This document shows positions 14,955 through 23,673 of a stretch of DNA of 42,779 nucleotides, one piece after another. The stretch comes from Minisyncoccota bacterium (GTDB taxonomy: Bacteria > Patescibacteria > Paceibacteria > UBA9973 > UBA918), in the NCBI GenBank assembly GCA_021734905.1, contig JAIPIB010000007.1:1-42779 (forward strand). Direction: 5' to 3'. The notes beneath the pieces are model-generated. The model worked only from the letters and a program-made list of their open reading frames with translations, was not told the DNA's origin and did not search any database. Positions within the stretch are counted from its first letter, which is position 1; each line of letters begins with the position of its first letter. The position numbers and the translations under genes are program-made.

Positions 14955-15323
14955 TTATTCATCAGCCTGTATTGTAGTACTTGATACTGCTGTCACCTCT
15001 TCGGACTTATCAAAGACAGAGGTCGTAGACACGCTCTCTTCTTGGATAGATACGGGGTTCTCATCTTTCTGAATTATAACAGTATCTTTTGCAGCGCGTA
15101 TAACGGCATTTCTAACTTTCTCTGTAAAAATCTCTCGTTCTACCTTCTTATTGTTCTGATCAAAAGAAATAACAACATACTCATCTTGTGGTATAGCAAA
15201 AAGTATTTCCTTTGTATACGTCTGTTGTTCGCTTTCGACTGAATTGGAAGACATTAATCCAACACACAAAATAAGACCAAGACAACAGAAGATTGCAATG
15301 AGAAGATATTTCGTACTTACCAT
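14955..15323 (-). CDS. Hypothetical membrane-anchored protein
   Basis: A 122-residue protein with an N-terminal transmembrane helix (LLIAIFCCLGLILCVGLM), a charged middle (residues about 35-85) and a Ser/Thr/Glu-rich tail (TTSVFDKSEEVTAVSSTT). No family is recognised. The ATG at 15323 is preferred over a GTG two codons upstream because a TACTAT -10-like box lies 7 nt before it. Before the IS inserted, its stop codon was about 25 nt from the rhodanese start, so the two may have been one operon. It follows the ATP-grasp genes on the same strand. Confidence 0.62.
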   Translation of the reverse strand: MVSTKYLLIAIFCCLGLILCVGLMSSNSVESEQQTYTKEILFAIPQDEYVVISFDQNNKKVEREIFTEKVRNAVIRAAKDTVIIQKDENPVSIQEESVSTTSVFDKSEEVTAVSSTTIQADE

Positions 15324-15392
15324 GAACACTATAGTACAACACTGACACTAATATCTCCTCATAACATGTTAATTCTTGTTCACAATGAGTGT

Positions 15393-16670
15393 TCAGTGAA
15401 CCTGAACATCAATAATTTGTTCTACACGCCGTATATCAGCAAGGAGCTTTGACCGTTCAACATTATAGAGAGTAATCGTAAATACCGCCTTCCCACCATT
15501 CTTGGCGAACTGACTAAGGTCCCCTACTTTTTTATTTACCTTAATATCTGAAAATGACTTTAGTTCACGGCACTTTTTGATTCCTTTCAGCCTAACGATT
15601 CTTCCTTCTTTCTTTGCATACCATTTAAGTGTTGCTGCATACCCCTTACACTTTTTTGGAACAATAGGTTTTTTTGGAAGACGAATCAAAATGTCATTCA
15701 TTGAATGATCAATATCGCAGCTGAGGCTATGCAGTTTATTGCGGAAACCTCCAATACGTGGCCCAATCTCAATCAACTTCCAATCATCATCAACTTTCAT
15801 CAACTCGATATGAGCTGTCGTATTACGGAGCCCAAGGGCGTGAACTCCTGCGACAGATGCTTCATGCGCACGTTCTATACTTCTTTTTTTAAGCCCTGTT
15901 GGTGACAGGTGCATATAATTATAAAAATCATCGTGTCCAATATTTTTTCCTGTAACAACCCTTACCATCGGGCAAAAATATACCGTACCTTTTCCACTCA
16001 CGTATGCATCAACAGAATACATATCCCCTTCCATAAACTCCTCAACCATCATTTTGGGTTCTTCTATTCGGCCATTCTCTTTATATATTTTCTGAATTTT
16101 TTTATATGCCTGAGTGAGTGCTCGTTTAAGATCTTCTTCATGATAACAAATACTAACAAGAAGGCTCTGTGCTAGGTTAGTCGGTTTGAGCATCATTGGA
16201 AATTTAACCTTTTCGATAACACGTTTTCTCTCTACTCCGGTATTTTTACGTACAATAGCGTATTTTGGTGTAAACTTCTTAGCTAACAAAGCAAATCTTC
16301 GACGCATCTCAAGCTTGTCAGTCGCCCACCTCAATGATTCTGTGTTTGGTGTACGGAGGTAAGGAACGTGAGGGATAATCTGTATAAACTTCGCCATGTA
16401 TGACTCCATACGACAAGTAATCGCACAAAATTCATCTTGATATGGCGCAATCGCCTCTGCAATCCTAGCTGGGTTTGAGAAGTCACAGGTCAAGTGTAAA
16501 TCGAGGTCTGGATGCCTTTTTTTCTGTTCAGTGACACCATGATGAATATCCTGTATTAACATTATACGAAAATTTTGCTTTTCCCTTTTTTCATACCTCC
16601 GAATACTCTCAATAGCCCCTGGTGGCAATACCATCAGGTACACAATAATATTTCTCTCTAATTTTTTCAT
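15393..16670 (-). CDS. ATP-grasp domain ligase
   Basis: A 425-residue protein with an ATP-grasp core: the nucleotide-binding strand KFPMMLKPTNLAQSLLV (about 155-171), MMVEEFMEGDMYSVDAYV (about 207-224), and the metal-binding HIELMKVDDDWKLIEIGPRIGG. The N-terminal pre-ATP-grasp domain (VYLMVLPPGAIESIRRYEK) and C-terminal extension resemble the carbamoyl-phosphate synthase/biotin carboxylase-like ATP-grasp branch that includes amino-acid and dipeptide ligases. It would join a carboxylate to an amine or thiol with ATP. Substrate unknown. A second ATP-grasp gene lies just upstream on the same strand (107-nt gap), suggesting a shared pathway. Confidence 0.8.
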   Translation of the reverse strand: MKKLERNIIVYLMVLPPGAIESIRRYEKREKQNFRIMLIQDIHHGVTEQKKRHPDLDLHLTCDFSNPARIAEAIAPYQDEFCAITCRMESYMAKFIQIIPHVPYLRTPNTESLRWATDKLEMRRRFALLAKKFTPKYAIVRKNTGVERKRVIEKVKFPMMLKPTNLAQSLLVSICYHEEDLKRALTQAYKKIQKIYKENGRIEEPKMMVEEFMEGDMYSVDAYVSGKGTVYFCPMVRVVTGKNIGHDDFYNYMHLSPTGLKKRSIERAHEASVAGVHALGLRNTTAHIELMKVDDDWKLIEIGPRIGGFRNKLHSLSCDIDHSMNDILIRLPKKPIVPKKCKGYAATLKWYAKKEGRIVRLKGIKKCRELKSFSDIKVNKKVGDLSQFAKNGGKAVFTITLYNVERSKLLADIRRVEQIIDVQVH

Positions 16671-16777
16671 GTATGTTTGTTTGTTCTATATGAATAGATG
16701 CCTGACACACCAGCCATCCAATGTCCTTCTAACATGAAAATCTAGCATATAATTATAAATCGGGATGGATAATAAAA

Positions 16778-18550
16778 TTATTCAGCTTTTTTGTCAAATG
16801 CCATTATCGCAAGAACATTCCGATGTTCAGATGCGTGAAAACCATTTTTAAATATCTTACTGGACTTTGAGTTGTATGTATCAACAATATAATTTGCATG
16901 CTTTGATACAGACAAGGCAACTTCTGATGCAATCATGTCCGTGTAGGTACTTTCATAATCAACGAGGGCTGCACAAACAACAAATTCACATTTTATATCA
17001 AGTGAAATCTCAGAAAAATGGTATTGCATATCAGTTTCTATTTCCTTAAGCATCTCAATATACACAGAACGATTCTCTGTTATTGTTCTCTTCTCATAAA
17101 AATGCGAAGCGCCAATAATAGCATGCGTATATAAATACGTACGCGCCTCAAGACTGTGTGTTGGTTCAGAGAGTGTATAGGTCTTCCCGATATCAAGAAT
17201 ATATTGAGGATTCACGGTTTTATTAAAGAAATGTTCGTAATGATAGAGAAAATTAACCGCATGTGTAGAGAGAGCAAAAATTGCCTCCTTATCATTGCAG
17301 AGTTCCTCGCGCGTTCTTTGTATATCTTCCGCATCAATAGCGCCAATAAGTGCCTCTACTGATTCTCCATAGATTGTCTTTAGGAAAAGCGCCTTAAAGA
17401 AAATACGATTGTATTTGTATACCTTGTAGTGTTTCTGATAACTACTCTGTCTGTATATTCTTCCACCACTCCTTGGTTTAGCTTGAAGAAGTGGTATTTT
17501 TTTTGCAAGTGTACAATACGACTGTATGTCAGGTAGCCATTTATACCGAAGGAGATCGAGTTCTTTCATATATGACTCATCTCTTGTCCATAAAAATAGA
17601 CGTGAGTAAAAATGAAATCGCTTATCTGGCTGCAAGTATCCAGCATTTTGCTCATAATAGTCACGAATATCCGATACTGAAAAGGTTTTTTTTCTGCTTG
17701 CAAGATACACGCATGTCTTTGCTACCATTTCACCAACATCTGCAGTCAGCGCATCACCAAAGATAATCCATTGTGGTGCAGTATTGATCTCCAAGAAATA
17801 TAAATCTTTAGTTTCAGCGTGTTGTATTAAGTCAACACCGCATACAGTCAGATCAAAGACATTGGCAATCGCCTCTGCCTTTTTAGCTAATTTTGCATAG
17901 AGCTGTGGATCACTTACCCGTTCGGATTTTCCTCCTTGTGAGAGGTTGTTGAGATACATCTTTGTCGATTGCTCTGTAGATTGACGTCTGACTACATCAA
18001 CTGCAATACCACCAACAACAAAGACGCGATAATCACACGTGTTCGGAATAAGGTTCTGGAATACATACGTAGAGATATTTTTGAGATTTTTTAGTTCCTC
18101 TTCTGCACTTATCAGTTCAATGCCATTCCCTTGAGAACCAAAATCTGGCTTTGCAATGATGGGGTATGTAAGTATGCCTTGCTCAATCAAATGAATGAGA
18201 GTGGATTCATCTGCAACTAAATATGAATCGATGCCCCGTATGTGTGGCGCCTTATACTTGATATATGACTGCTGGTATGACTTACTCGTGATGAGCGTAT
18301 TATTCATAAGCACATCATTTATTATTTTTGTCTGTGCCGCTGCTTGTAGCATTGCTGTGGAACGACCTACAGATTTCTTAAAGTCTTTAGTAACTCGTGA
18401 TGACCTCCAATACACAATGTCAGCATCTGTCAAAAATTTATTAGGGGTCTCGAGTTTGACCTGCTCACAATCAACACCCAGTGCATCCGCTTTTGTCATG
18501 ATATCTATGACTTCAGGACTCATTGATGTTGTAACAATAGAAATTTTCAT
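16778..18550 (-). CDS. RimK-like ATP-grasp ligase with a long unknown C-terminal domain
   Basis: A 590-residue protein. The N-terminal 290 residues form a RimK-like ATP-grasp module: IIAKPDFGSQGNGIELI (131-147), YRVFVVGG (174-181), and the metal site GVDLIQHAETKDLYFLEINTAPQW (about 238-261). RimK-type enzymes ligate amino acids to peptide or small-molecule carboxylates. Residues about 295-590 are mostly helical and not recognised; they contain a basic YQKHYKVYKYNRIFFKALF stretch and look like a separate domain, perhaps a substrate carrier or second activity. Neighbouring ATP-grasp genes hint at a dedicated peptide-like product. No precursor peptide is evident nearby. Confidence 0.8.
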   Translation of the reverse strand: MKISIVTTSMSPEVIDIMTKADALGVDCEQVKLETPNKFLTDADIVYWRSSRVTKDFKKSVGRSTAMLQAAAQTKIINDVLMNNTLITSKSYQQSYIKYKAPHIRGIDSYLVADESTLIHLIEQGILTYPIIAKPDFGSQGNGIELISAEEELKNLKNISTYVFQNLIPNTCDYRVFVVGGIAVDVVRRQSTEQSTKMYLNNLSQGGKSERVSDPQLYAKLAKKAEAIANVFDLTVCGVDLIQHAETKDLYFLEINTAPQWIIFGDALTADVGEMVAKTCVYLASRKKTFSVSDIRDYYEQNAGYLQPDKRFHFYSRLFLWTRDESYMKELDLLRYKWLPDIQSYCTLAKKIPLLQAKPRSGGRIYRQSSYQKHYKVYKYNRIFFKALFLKTIYGESVEALIGAIDAEDIQRTREELCNDKEAIFALSTHAVNFLYHYEHFFNKTVNPQYILDIGKTYTLSEPTHSLEARTYLYTHAIIGASHFYEKRTITENRSVYIEMLKEIETDMQYHFSEISLDIKCEFVVCAALVDYESTYTDMIASEVALSVSKHANYIVDTYNSKSSKIFKNGFHASEHRNVLAIMAFDKKAE

Positions 18551-18712
18551 GAGTTAAACGTAGTTTGGTTACTGAAAACTGATTCTTACCTCTCGGCAAA
18601 CAATACACCCTAGATGATTTTATACCAAAAGTAAATTCTGATATTTTCTGTTTTTTACTTCATGACCTCAAAGTATTAACAAAAGTCGCTGAATATGAGT
18701 AAAAATTTAAAA

Positions 18713-19096
18713 TTAGTACGGAATTTGGCACTCTTCAAAACAATGAGCATCTCGATTAAGGGTATACACACGCTCTCTTCCCCTGTCCTCAACATCAACT
18801 GCACCTACCGATTTAAGTACGTTTAGATGGTGTGTAATTGTTGGCTGTTTTAACCCCAACTTATCGGTAAGATCGCCAACTGTCGTACCTTTCTTTATTT
18901 TCCCTAAAATACACACGAGTTTGTAACGACTCAGAACTCCCACAACCTTAAAACACTCAGGACAAAGTTCTTCATCAGATGCGACTGAGGGCTTCACCCA
19001 CGCTGGACGTTTGTATGTTTTTGTTTCTAAGTTTACCTGTTCTAGTTGTTTTTTGCTTTTTTCCACAGTTGTATTTATTAATGTATAGATAGTCAT
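18713..19096 (-). CDS. ArsR-family winged-helix repressor with Cys pairs
   Basis: A 127-residue ArsR/SmtB-type regulator. The winged helix-turn-helix spans about 50-115 (TTVGDLTDKLGLKQPTITHHLNVLKSVGAVDVEDRG), with the LGLKQPTITHHL recognition helix. Cysteines flank it: CPEC (C45, C48), C62, and C119/C123 at the C-terminus. ArsR proteins leave DNA when metals or oxidants bind such thiols, so this one could sense metal, Fe-S status or redox state. It is divergent from nrdD, and two related palindromic boxes lie in the shared 74-bp gap, one over its own start codon. It is the likely regulator of the nrdD operon and of itself. Confidence 0.85.
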   Translation of the reverse strand: MTIYTLINTTVEKSKKQLEQVNLETKTYKRPAWVKPSVASDEELCPECFKVVGVLSRYKLVCILGKIKKGTTVGDLTDKLGLKQPTITHHLNVLKSVGAVDVEDRGRERVYTLNRDAHCFEECQIPY

Positions 19097-19100
19097 CTAT
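19085..19100. promoter_or_regulatory. Candidate ArsR-type operator, copy 1
   Basis: A 16-bp box ATAGATAGTCATCTAT with inverted half-sites ATAGAT/ATCTAT. It matches the second box in 13 of 16 positions and overlaps the regulator's start codon. Confidence 0.5.
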
Positions 19101-19112
19101 ATAATGAGAACT

Positions 19113-19128
19113 ATAGAGTTTCATCTAT
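19113..19128. promoter_or_regulatory. Candidate ArsR-type operator, copy 2
   Basis: ATAGAGTTTCATCTAT starts 28 bp from copy 1. It overlaps the likely nrdD -10 region (TATATTAT, about 19126-19133). Confidence 0.5.
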
Positions 19129-19139
19129 ATTATCATTCA

Positions 19140-19160
19140 TGTTGCACGAAGCAACACTTT
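19140..19160 (+). promoter_or_regulatory. Stem-loop at the likely 5' end of the nrdD mRNA
   Basis: A 6-bp stem (TGTTGC with GCAACA) around ACGAA, followed by CTTTTT, just downstream of the predicted -10 box and 15 nt before the nrdD ATG. It could stabilise the 5' end or act as a short attenuator. No Shine-Dalgarno sequence is visible. Confidence 0.35.
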
Positions 19161-19170
19161 TTATCTAACT

Positions 19171-21330
19171 ATGCCACATACAACTTCAGGAGCACATATT
19201 ACACACATCATTAAACGATCGGGGCGAAAAGTGCTCTACAGTAATGCCAAAATCAAACGTGCCATTGAAAAAGCTCTTCGTGCTACTGGTGAACATAAAA
19301 ATGGTGTTCCTGAAAAAGTCACCCGTGCAGTGGAATTCGATCTTGAGACTATTCTCAAAACTGACGCACAGTATGTGCCATCAGTTGAATCCGTCCAGGA
19401 CATGATTGAAAAAGAACTCATGAAAAATGGGTATCTTGAAACAGCAAAAGCCTACATCCTCTACCGCGAACAGCACGCACAAATTCGCCGAATGGTCCAA
19501 ACTGAGTCAATCGACCTTGTCGATCAGTACCTTGGCGTTGCGGACTGGCAAGTGAAAGAAAATAGCAACATGGCATTTTCTCTTCAAGGTCTCAATAACT
19601 ATATCGCGTCAGAGGTTAGTAAAAACTACTGGCTCAATAAAATATACCCTCCAGAAATTCGTGATGCACATCAAAGTGGTGACTTTCATATCCACGATCT
19701 TAATCTCCTTGCAGTTTACTGCGTTGGATGGGACCTTTATGATCTTCTCATGAGAGGATTTGGAGGTGTTCCAGGAAAGGTCCAGAGTAAGCCAGCAAAG
19801 CATCTCAAAACAGCTCTCGGGCAAGTTGTAAACTTTTTCTACACTCTTCAAGGAGAAGCCGCTGGTGCCCAAGCGTTTTCGAATGTTGATACGCTTCTTG
19901 CGCCATTCATATGGTATGACCATCTTTCATATGATGAAGTTAAGCAGACGCTTCAAGAATTTGTCTTCAATGTAAACATTCCCACTCGAGTTGGCTTCCA
20001 AACACCTTTTACCAATATTACCCTCGACTTAACTGTTCCAAAGCACTACGAAAAAATGCGAGTGATTGTTGGTGGAAAAGAGATGAAAGAGACATACGGA
20101 GACTTCAAGAAAGAGATGGATATGTTCAATAGAGCGTTCCTTGAAGTTATGAGCGAAGGAGATGCTTCTGGTCGCGTATTCACATTCCCTATTCCTACTT
20201 ACAATATAACTAAAGATTTTGACTGGGATAATGAGAATATATCAGCACTTTGGGAATCTGCTGCAAAATATGGTATTCCATATTTCTCAAACTTTGTAAA
20301 CTCCGACATGAGTCCAGATGATGCACGTTCAATGTGCTGCCGACTTCGTATCGACAATCGTGAACTGCAAAAGCGAGGTGGAGGACTCTTTGGAGCGAAC
20401 CCACTCACTGGATCAATTGGTGTGGTAACAGTAAATCTTCCTCGTCTTGGAAAAACGTCCAAAACAAAGGCTTCCTTTCTTAAGAACCTTGGAGAACTTA
20501 TGGATAACGCCCGTGATAGTCTCGAAATAAAGCGAAAAGTACTCGAGTCGATGACTGACAAAAACCTCTATCCATATACAAAATATTATCTCGAAAGCAT
20601 CAGAACAGCATTCGGCTCATACTGGAAGAATCACTTCTCTACTATCGGTCTTGTGGGTATGAATGAAGCGATTGCAAACCTACTCGGGACTGACATTACA
20701 TCACCAGAAGGTTCTAAATTTGCGGAAGATGTACTCGACTTCATGCGTACCCGTATAGCAGATTACCAAGAAGCGACGGGTAATAACTATAACCTTGAAG
20801 CAACACCTGCTGAAGGGACTTCATACCGCCTTGCCTTACTCGATCAAAAGCACTTCGATGGTATGATTTTTGCTAATGGAGTTGGTGAAGACACTGTGGA
20901 TCCCTACTATACAAATTCGACACATCTACCCGTACAGCATACTGATGATGTTTTTGAAATTCTTGAACTTCAGGATAATCTTCAAGCAAAATACACAGGC
21001 GGTACAGTTATTCATTTCTTCATTGGTGAGAGGATCCGCGATACAACAGCGGTAAAATCACTCGTGAAAAAAATCTGTACTGAATACCATCTCCCCTATT
21101 TCACTATCACACCAACATTTAGTGTCTGCATGACTCACGGATACCTACACGGAGAAGTCTTCAAATGTCCAACGTGTGATAGTGACTGTGAGGTGTACAC
21201 ACGGATAGTCGGGTATCTTCGTCCAGTTGAACAGTGGAATAAAGGTAAGAGAGCTGAATACGGAAATAGAAAACATGTTCAACCTGACGCTTTGGCGCTA
21301 CAGACAAAAATCGAGCAAATAACAACGTAA
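19171..21330 (+). CDS. nrdD: Anaerobic ribonucleoside-triphosphate reductase, NrdD
   Basis: Class III ribonucleotide reductase makes dNTPs from NTPs using a glycyl radical and no oxygen. The 719-residue protein has an N-terminal ATP-cone (about 10-100, IIKRSGRKVLYSNAKI) for allosteric control, a large catalytic barrel, and a C-terminal zinc site with C653, H656, C666 and C669 (CMTHGYLHGEVFKCPTC). It is followed by the glycyl-radical loop RIVGYLRPVEQW with Gly681. The length is normal for the class. nrdG begins 6 nt after the stop, so the activase is co-translated. No other RNR lies in the window. It is the first gene of a five-gene operon with Fe-S assembly and a flavin reductase. Confidence 0.96.
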   Translation: MPHTTSGAHITHIIKRSGRKVLYSNAKIKRAIEKALRATGEHKNGVPEKVTRAVEFDLETILKTDAQYVPSVESVQDMIEKELMKNGYLETAKAYILYREQHAQIRRMVQTESIDLVDQYLGVADWQVKENSNMAFSLQGLNNYIASEVSKNYWLNKIYPPEIRDAHQSGDFHIHDLNLLAVYCVGWDLYDLLMRGFGGVPGKVQSKPAKHLKTALGQVVNFFYTLQGEAAGAQAFSNVDTLLAPFIWYDHLSYDEVKQTLQEFVFNVNIPTRVGFQTPFTNITLDLTVPKHYEKMRVIVGGKEMKETYGDFKKEMDMFNRAFLEVMSEGDASGRVFTFPIPTYNITKDFDWDNENISALWESAAKYGIPYFSNFVNSDMSPDDARSMCCRLRIDNRELQKRGGGLFGANPLTGSIGVVTVNLPRLGKTSKTKASFLKNLGELMDNARDSLEIKRKVLESMTDKNLYPYTKYYLESIRTAFGSYWKNHFSTIGLVGMNEAIANLLGTDITSPEGSKFAEDVLDFMRTRIADYQEATGNNYNLEATPAEGTSYRLALLDQKHFDGMIFANGVGEDTVDPYYTNSTHLPVQHTDDVFEILELQDNLQAKYTGGTVIHFFIGERIRDTTAVKSLVKKICTEYHLPYFTITPTFSVCMTHGYLHGEVFKCPTCDSDCEVYTRIVGYLRPVEQWNKGKRAEYGNRKHVQPDALALQTKIEQITT

Positions 21331-21336
21331 GCAAGT

Positions 21337-22020
21337 ATGCGAATAGGTGGACTCCAAAAAAACTCCCTCATTGATTATCCTGGGAAGATATCTGCCATCG
21401 TCTTTACTATAGGATGTAATTTTCACTGTCCTTATTGCCATAACCCCGAACTTGTCGACGAAACAGCCGATGAAATTTCTGCCGAGGGTGTTCTTGCTTT
21501 CCTTAAAAAAAGAGTGGGTCTTCTTGAAGCAGTAACTATTACTGGAGGAGAGCCTACTGTACAAACTGATTTGATCCCTTTTATCAAAAAGATAAAAGAA
21601 ATGGGCTTTTTGGTTAAACTAGATACGAACGGAACAAACCCTGAGATTGTTGAACAGCTACTTCATGCAGCGCTCGTTGACTACATAGCAATGGATATCA
21701 AATCCCCACTGGATTCCTATAGCGCGGCCGTAGGACGACCTGTCCCTATTGAGAAAGTCAAAAAAAGTATTGCCCTTATGATGAGAAACTCTGTACCATA
21801 TGAATTCAGGACAACTGTGGTAAAATCTCTTCTCTCTCCAGACGATATTATTCGTATTGGAGAAGTTATTAAAGGCGCCAAAACATACTATCTTCAAAAA
21901 TTTGTCCCAACAAAGACACTCAATCCAGCATTTCTTAAAAAGACGACGTATACAGACAGTGAATTTGAGGATATGAAGAATAGTTTGTCTGCATATGTAG
22001 ACAAATGCTATGTCAGATAA
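21337..22020 (+). CDS. nrdG: Anaerobic RNR activating radical-SAM protein, NrdG
   Basis: A 227-residue radical-SAM activase. The CX3CX2C cluster motif is CNFHCPYC (C27, C31, C34), followed by the SAM-binding ITGGEPT near 67-73. It begins with the typical MRIGGLQKNSLIDYPGKIS. NrdG cleaves SAM with a reduced 4Fe-4S cluster to set the glycyl radical on NrdD. Its end overlaps the cysteine desulfurase start by 11 bp, directly coupling the cluster-requiring enzyme to cluster synthesis. The reducing electron could come from the flavin reductase at the end of the operon. Confidence 0.95.
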   Translation: MRIGGLQKNSLIDYPGKISAIVFTIGCNFHCPYCHNPELVDETADEISAEGVLAFLKKRVGLLEAVTITGGEPTVQTDLIPFIKKIKEMGFLVKLDTNGTNPEIVEQLLHAALVDYIAMDIKSPLDSYSAAVGRPVPIEKVKKSIALMMRNSVPYEFRTTVVKSLLSPDDIIRIGEVIKGAKTYYLQKFVPTKTLNPAFLKKTTYTDSEFEDMKNSLSAYVDKCYVR

Positions 22021-23212
22021 CCTACCTATACCTACTAAGACAATATATCTTGATCATGCTGCGGCAACACCAGTCCGTCGTGAAGTAATTGATGTAATGC
22101 TCCCCTACTTCCAAACAATATACGGAAACCCGTCCTCTATACACCACGAAGGACGAAGAGCACTGGACACACTCACAAACGTTCGAGAGCAAGTTGCTGG
22201 CGTGCTTAATGTGATTCCATCAGAAATTATTTTTACCAGCTCAGGGACTGAAGCAAACAATCTGGCTATTTTTGGTATTGCGGAAGCCTACAGTTTTCAA
22301 GGAAAACACATTCTTATTTCTTCTATCGAGCACCCATCAGTACTGAGCGCAGGTGAGCAACTGGCAGAAAATGGTTTTGATGTTGAGTATATACCAGTGG
22401 ACACCTTTGGACGCATCGATGTTTTAGATACAATTTCACGTGTTCGCGATGACACAATCCTCATCTCTGTCATGCTGGCAAATAATGAAATAGGCACTGT
22501 GCAACCAATTTCTTCTCTCTCGCAAAAACTACGAGAATCTTTCCAAGAAAAAAACAGACCACTTCTCCATACCGATGCATGTCAGGCAACTGGACAACTC
22601 AACGTCTCCCCACACGACCTTGGTGTCGACCTCATGACTCTCAACAGCTCAAAAATTTACGGACCGAAAGGTGTTGGCATGTTATATTTACGCAGCGGTA
22701 CTTCTCTTACGCCACTCATTGTCGGTGGTGTCCAAGAATTAGGAAAACGAGCAGGGACAGAAAATCTCCCGGCACTTGTTGGATTTGCACAAGCACTCAG
22801 TCTTGCAATTAAAGAACGAGAGGGTACGTCTCTTTCATTTACAAAACTCAGAGATGGTTTCATAAAAGCATTGCAAAAAGAAATACCCGATGTACATATA
22901 AATGGACACCTTACAGAACGTCTTCCAAACAACATCCACATTTCTTTGCCATACATCGAAGGAGAGTCACTCGTTCTTCTTCTCGATACATACGGTATCT
23001 GCGCCTCAACAGGTTCTGCATGCAGCTCACACAGTCTTTCTCCCTCTCACGTACTTCGCGCCATAGGGCAACCAAATGAGATTATCCATGGAAGTCTGCG
23101 GTTTAGTATTGGAAATAAAACAACAGCTGATGACCTTACCCACACGACTCACTCCCTTGCTGTTTGTGCAGATCGACTCCGTAAAATATCCCCACTACCA
23201 TTACATATATGA
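22010..23212 (+). CDS. iscS: Cysteine desulfurase (IscS/NifS type)
   Basis: A 400-residue PLP enzyme that moves sulfur from cysteine to a persulfide for Fe-S cluster building. Motifs: YLDHAAATPVR (13-23), SSGTEANNLAI (77-87), EHPSV (107-111), HTDACQATGQ (187-196), the PLP lysine K215 in NSSKIYGPKG, and the catalytic Cys337 in STGSACSSHSLSPSHVLRA. Length and loop type fit group I (IscS/NifS). It overlaps nrdG by 11 bp and is overlapped by the scaffold gene start by 4 bp. In this context its main customer is probably NrdG, though tRNA thiolation is also possible. Confidence 0.94.
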   Translation: MSDNLPIPTKTIYLDHAAATPVRREVIDVMLPYFQTIYGNPSSIHHEGRRALDTLTNVREQVAGVLNVIPSEIIFTSSGTEANNLAIFGIAEAYSFQGKHILISSIEHPSVLSAGEQLAENGFDVEYIPVDTFGRIDVLDTISRVRDDTILISVMLANNEIGTVQPISSLSQKLRESFQEKNRPLLHTDACQATGQLNVSPHDLGVDLMTLNSSKIYGPKGVGMLYLRSGTSLTPLIVGGVQELGKRAGTENLPALVGFAQALSLAIKEREGTSLSFTKLRDGFIKALQKEIPDVHINGHLTERLPNNIHISLPYIEGESLVLLLDTYGICASTGSACSSHSLSPSHVLRAIGQPNEIIHGSLRFSIGNKTTADDLTHTTHSLAVCADRLRKISPLPLHI

Positions 23213-23673
23213 AAGAGAATGATCACACAACACCAGATGTAACTTCATGCAGCGGCACCGCTTCGTGGCTTTACAATGACATAGTAAAAGATCATTTTTT
23301 TAATCCGAGGAATATTCTCATTGACGATGCTTCCCATGAAAGCGATGGAGTTGGAGTTGTTGGGAGTCCTGCCTGTGGCGATATGATGGTTGTATGGATT
23401 ACTGTTGACGAATCAACAAAAACTATTATCGACTGTAAGTGGCGGACCTTTGGCTGTGCCTCAGCTATTGCTTCCACATCAATGATGTCTCTCATGGTTA
23501 CTGAGAATGGTGGAATGACATTGCATGAAGCAAAACATCTTACACCTGAAGCAATTCTTGAGCGCCTTGGTGGTCTACCAGATCGAAAATACCACTGCTC
23601 TGTACTCGGGCACCACGCTCTCAGAGAGGCAGTCTTAGATTTTGAAAAAAATTTATCACAAGAAACAGTATGA
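23209..23673 (+). CDS. iscU: Fe-S cluster scaffold, IscU-like
   Basis: A 154-residue scaffold protein with the three IscU cysteines: C56 in GSPACGDMM (with the stabilising D58), C83 in FGCASAIASTS, and C130 in KYHCSVLGHHAL. The scaffold takes sulfur from the desulfurase and passes clusters to target proteins. An extra N-terminal stretch of about 20 residues precedes the usual SWLYNDIV...HFFNPRN start. It overlaps the genes on both sides by 4 bp. No HscA/HscB chaperone or ferredoxin gene is present in the operon, a minimal arrangement. Confidence 0.93.
   Translation: MKENDHTTPDVTSCSGTASWLYNDIVKDHFFNPRNILIDDASHESDGVGVVGSPACGDMMVVWITVDESTKTIIDCKWRTFGCASAIASTSMMSLMVTENGGMTLHEAKHLTPEAILERLGGLPDRKYHCSVLGHHALREAVLDFEKNLSQETV

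Noticed and set aside
14955..18550. Graspetide-type RiPP cluster (ATP-grasp enzyme plus precursor peptide)
   Set aside because: No short ORF with a repeated core or leader motif was found near the two ATP-grasp genes, and the 14955-15323 protein is membrane anchored.
19097..19170. Cobalamin riboswitch or NrdR boxes upstream of nrdD
   Set aside because: The gap is only 74 nt, no B12-box-like sequence is visible and the palindromes do not fit the NrdR consensus; ArsR-type boxes fit better.
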